DNA from: Winogradskyella schleiferi
GTDB taxonomy: Bacteria > Bacteroidota > Bacteroidia > Flavobacteriales > Flavobacteriaceae
Direction of reading: 5' to 3'
Length of the DNA: 64,000 nt
NCBI RefSeq assembly: GCF_013394655.1
Contig: NZ_CP053351.1
Span: forward strand, 620,001-684,000
Made by a program: the position numbers and the translations under genes. Within the stretch, counting starts at the first letter, position 1, and each line of letters opens with the position of its first letter. Under the pieces are notes generated by a model. That model was not told the DNA's origin and searched no databases. It saw nothing but the letters and a program-made list of their open reading frames with translations. Of the stretch, positions 62,064 through 64,000 are shown one piece after another.

Positions 62064-63323
62064 TTAAGATTTTCTAATCTTCAAAAATTTGCCATAGGTT
62101 AGTTGTCTCCAAAGCCATTCCAATGGACCATATTTAAAATAACTGAGGTAGAACGTGCTAAACAAAACCTGAAGCAGAAAATAGACTATGGCAACAAGTG
62201 TTAACATAGTAAATCCCAACTTACCTGCCCAACCAAAACCAATACCATAAAATAAGGTTATGCCAAAAACAGTGTGTAAGATATAATTGGTAAAAGCCAT
62301 TTTTCCTGCAGGAGCAATCCACATCAATAGCTTGGGTTTTTTTCTAAAAAGCAGCGCAATCAATGCTGCATAACCCAATGCGGTTGGTACAGTTCCCAAA
62401 GCATAGCTTAGGGTGTTAAGAAAACTATTGATTTGATTTTGCTCACCTAAAAACAAAATATAGGCTCTCCAACCACTCATTGGTAAACCTAAAAGTAAAC
62501 CGTAAAGCGCTATTTTTTTTAGAAATATTACATTTTGTAAAAGGTTTTCATTCATTATTTTACGTCCAGCCCAAATACCGATGAGGAAAATTCCAAAAAC
62601 CTTAAAAACCCGACCTTCTTTGAGAATCATTGACAGGCGTGTCCAAGAATTACCAAAGTTCATTTTAAAAAAATCAGACCAATTTTTATTTTTTAATTCA
62701 AATTCAATATCATTCCAAAATTGACCTTGCCACTCTATTTGAGGATAGCCGTAGTTTTGCCATGAATCTATACTTTTTTGATGAAAGAAATCGGGATAAT
62801 TTATTCCAAAGTAAGAAATAATCAACCAATTTATAATAGGTAGAAGAATGAGAATTGAAGCTAGCGTTAATAATGTCTTATCTGAAGCGTTGATAAAAGG
62901 AATAATAGCAAAGCCTAAAAGCGCATAGAGTGTTAAAATATCACCGAGCCAAAATCCAATTAAATGAATTAACCCAAAGACCAATAACCAGAACATCCGT
63001 CTTACAAAAAATGGAGCGAAAGGCTTGTTTTGACGACTTAGTTTATGATATTGCACAAAGCAGCCTATACCGAACAGTAGCGAAAAAATCGAGTAGAATT
63101 TACCATCAATTAATAAAAATGAAATAAATTCTAAAATTTTATCAGAAGGAAATACGAACGCTGGATCCCTATAACTTTCTGAAAAAAAGAAAAGTCCTGA
63201 GAAGTAAACAATGTTCGCCATAAATATACATTGTATTGCAATGCCGCGAAGTACATCTAAAAAATGGATGCGCTGATTTTGTTGTATGGGTTCTAAATGG
63301 TTTTGGTTGGTTAATTTAGTCAT
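62064..63323 (-). CDS. DUF418 membrane protein
   Basis: The 419-aa protein has about ten hydrophobic segments. It opens with RIHFLDVLRGIAIQCIFMANI, the usual DUF418 N-terminus (a DUF1624/acyltransferase-3-like start), and ends with the DUF418 signature AGKMAFTNYILHTVFG and YGPLEWLWRQLTYGK. The function is unknown; relation to membrane acyltransferases suggests a sugar or lipid modification, but that is inference. A paralogue lies 5 nt upstream on the same strand. Confidence 0.85.
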   Translation of the reverse strand: MTKLTNQNHLEPIQQNQRIHFLDVLRGIAIQCIFMANIVYFSGLFFFSESYRDPAFVFPSDKILEFISFLLIDGKFYSIFSLLFGIGCFVQYHKLSRQNKPFAPFFVRRMFWLLVFGLIHLIGFWLGDILTLYALLGFAIIPFINASDKTLLTLASILILLPIINWLIISYFGINYPDFFHQKSIDSWQNYGYPQIEWQGQFWNDIEFELKNKNWSDFFKMNFGNSWTRLSMILKEGRVFKVFGIFLIGIWAGRKIMNENLLQNVIFLKKIALYGLLLGLPMSGWRAYILFLGEQNQINSFLNTLSYALGTVPTALGYAALIALLFRKKPKLLMWIAPAGKMAFTNYILHTVFGITLFYGIGFGWAGKLGFTMLTLVAIVYFLLQVLFSTFYLSYFKYGPLEWLWRQLTYGKFLKIRKS

Positions 63324-63328
63324 GATTT

Positions 63329-64000
63329 TTATGGTTTATTAATAGGATGCCTTTTATTGTAACTAAGATTTCTCCATAACCATTCTAAGGGACCAAATTG
63401 AAAATAGTGTAACCAAATAGGACTTGCAATCAACTGAAAAATCCAAATTGATAATACGATATACAAAAGTTCGTGACGCTGAAATTCCCCGAACAGACCA
63501 AATCCTGCACCAGTAAATAAGAACAGGGCAAAGACGGAGTGCATCACATAATTGGTCAGTGCCATTTTACCAACCGCTCCAAGTGATTTTTTCAATAATG
63601 CTAAAACAGGTAGTTTACAAAATAGCATAATGGCACCAATATGTCCCATAGCTACAGCAACACGCCCTAGATCATATGTGATGTTAGATTTTGAAAAGCT
63701 CAACAATGAAAAGTTGCTATCCATAATCATTTGTATTTCGTAAAAATTTACACTCAATCCTATACCATAGCCTACCAACACCATAATACCGTAGAAACGA
63801 TAGGATTTTACTGCAGACAATATGCTTAACTTAAAAAATGCAATACCCAAAAGCATCATGCTCAAAATATCCCACACATCGTAACGGTAGAGGTAGTATT
63901 TTCCAAAATGCATATTTATTGGTGCTAAAAAGGCCACAACAGAAAAGTAATCGCTTTGCATATTTTTGTTATGTTCAGCTATTGCTTCTGGCGAGCGTTC
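63329..64000 (-). CDS. DUF418 membrane protein, cut by window end
   Basis: The frame stays open to the window edge (the codons before Met at 63961 have no stop), so the start lies outside. The visible 223 residues include five or six helices and the same C-terminal signature as its neighbour (GKMALTNYVMHSVFALFLF and FGPLEWLWRNLSYNK). It is a tandem paralogue of the DUF418 gene 5 nt downstream. Sequences differ enough to rule out a recent duplication. Function unknown. Confidence 0.85.
   Translation of the reverse strand, partial: ERSPEAIAEHNKNMQSDYFSVVAFLAPINMHFGKYYLYRYDVWDILSMMLLGIAFFKLSILSAVKSYRFYGIMVLVGYGIGLSVNFYEIQMIMDSNFSLLSFSKSNITYDLGRVAVAMGHIGAIMLFCKLPVLALLKKSLGAVGKMALTNYVMHSVFALFLFTGAGFGLFGEFQRHELLYIVLSIWIFQLIASPIWLHYFQFGPLEWLWRNLSYNKRHPINKP

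Noticed and set aside
1..64000. tRNA, rRNA, insertion sequence or prophage
   Set aside because: No tRNA-like cloverleaf, rRNA stretch, transposase, integrase or phage gene was recognised in the coding or intergenic sequence.

Overview
The window looks like chromosomal DNA of a marine member of the Flavobacteriaceae (Bacteroidota). The evidence is the low GC content, many type IX secretion (T9SS) C-terminal sorting domains, Na+-NQR, GLPGLI, DUF418 and DUF6090 family genes, and Bacteroidota-type promoters (TTG ... TAnnTTTG). No rRNA, tRNA, insertion sequence, prophage or CRISPR array was seen.

Layout. (1) 1-12.4 kb: a beta-1,3-glucan (laminarin) utilisation locus. It holds the end of a secreted GH16 laminarinase, a GH149-type beta-1,3-glucan phosphorylase, a GH17 lipoprotein, a GH30 lipoprotein, a GPH-type sugar symporter, a cytoplasmic GH17, a T9SS-secreted two-module putative glycan-binding protein and a LacI regulator. 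(2) 12.4-16.4 kb: an Ala/Asp-rich lipoprotein, a secreted M20 peptidase abutting an S51/cyanophycinase-like T9SS protein, and an AlkB-like dioxygenase. (3) 16.4-28 kb: housekeeping and envelope genes (waaA, a DegT aminotransferase, galE, an amidohydrolase, lspA, fabD, an acetyltransferase, a COG2509 flavoprotein, a MgtC/DUF4010 membrane protein, an App1-like phosphatase). (4) 28-35.7 kb: ppk1, a deoxynucleoside kinase, a predicted secreted protein, and a GLPGLI protein paired with a TonB-receptor-like barrel. (5) 35.7-46 kb: a block of exported proteins. It has four T9SS cargos (one with an Omp28 thioredoxin-like domain), a DUF6029-like barrel, a TlpA-like thioredoxin, an Omp28 lipoprotein and a PGAP1-like hydrolase. 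(6) 46-52.6 kb: pruA, a protein with a possible permuted NlpC/P60 core, apaG, a group II PLP decarboxylase and a DUF5103/T9SS plug protein. (7) 52.7-58.9 kb: the complete nqrABCDEF operon. (8) 59-64 kb: a CxxC protein next to nqrF, a cupin lipoprotein, a decayed DUF6090 pseudogene, an APC permease and two tandem DUF418 membrane proteins, the last cut by the window end.

How the genes work together. In the glucan locus, secreted GH16, GH17 and GH30 enzymes would cut the main chain and the beta-1,6 branches. The symporter would import oligosaccharides, and the phosphorylase with the cytoplasmic GH17 would turn them into glucose-1-phosphate and shorter sugars. LacI probably senses a product. SusC/SusD are not in the window and may lie upstream. 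The exported block at 35.7-46 kb depends on the T9SS, of which the plug protein is encoded at 51-52.6 kb.

The most notable non-gene features are two inverted copies of a composite, hairpin-rich intergenic repeat (about 25.35-25.62 kb and 48.11-48.44 kb), several smaller REP-like palindromes, and a DUF6090 gene broken by two frameshifts and a stop codon. All family names come from recognising motifs by eye; no database search was run.
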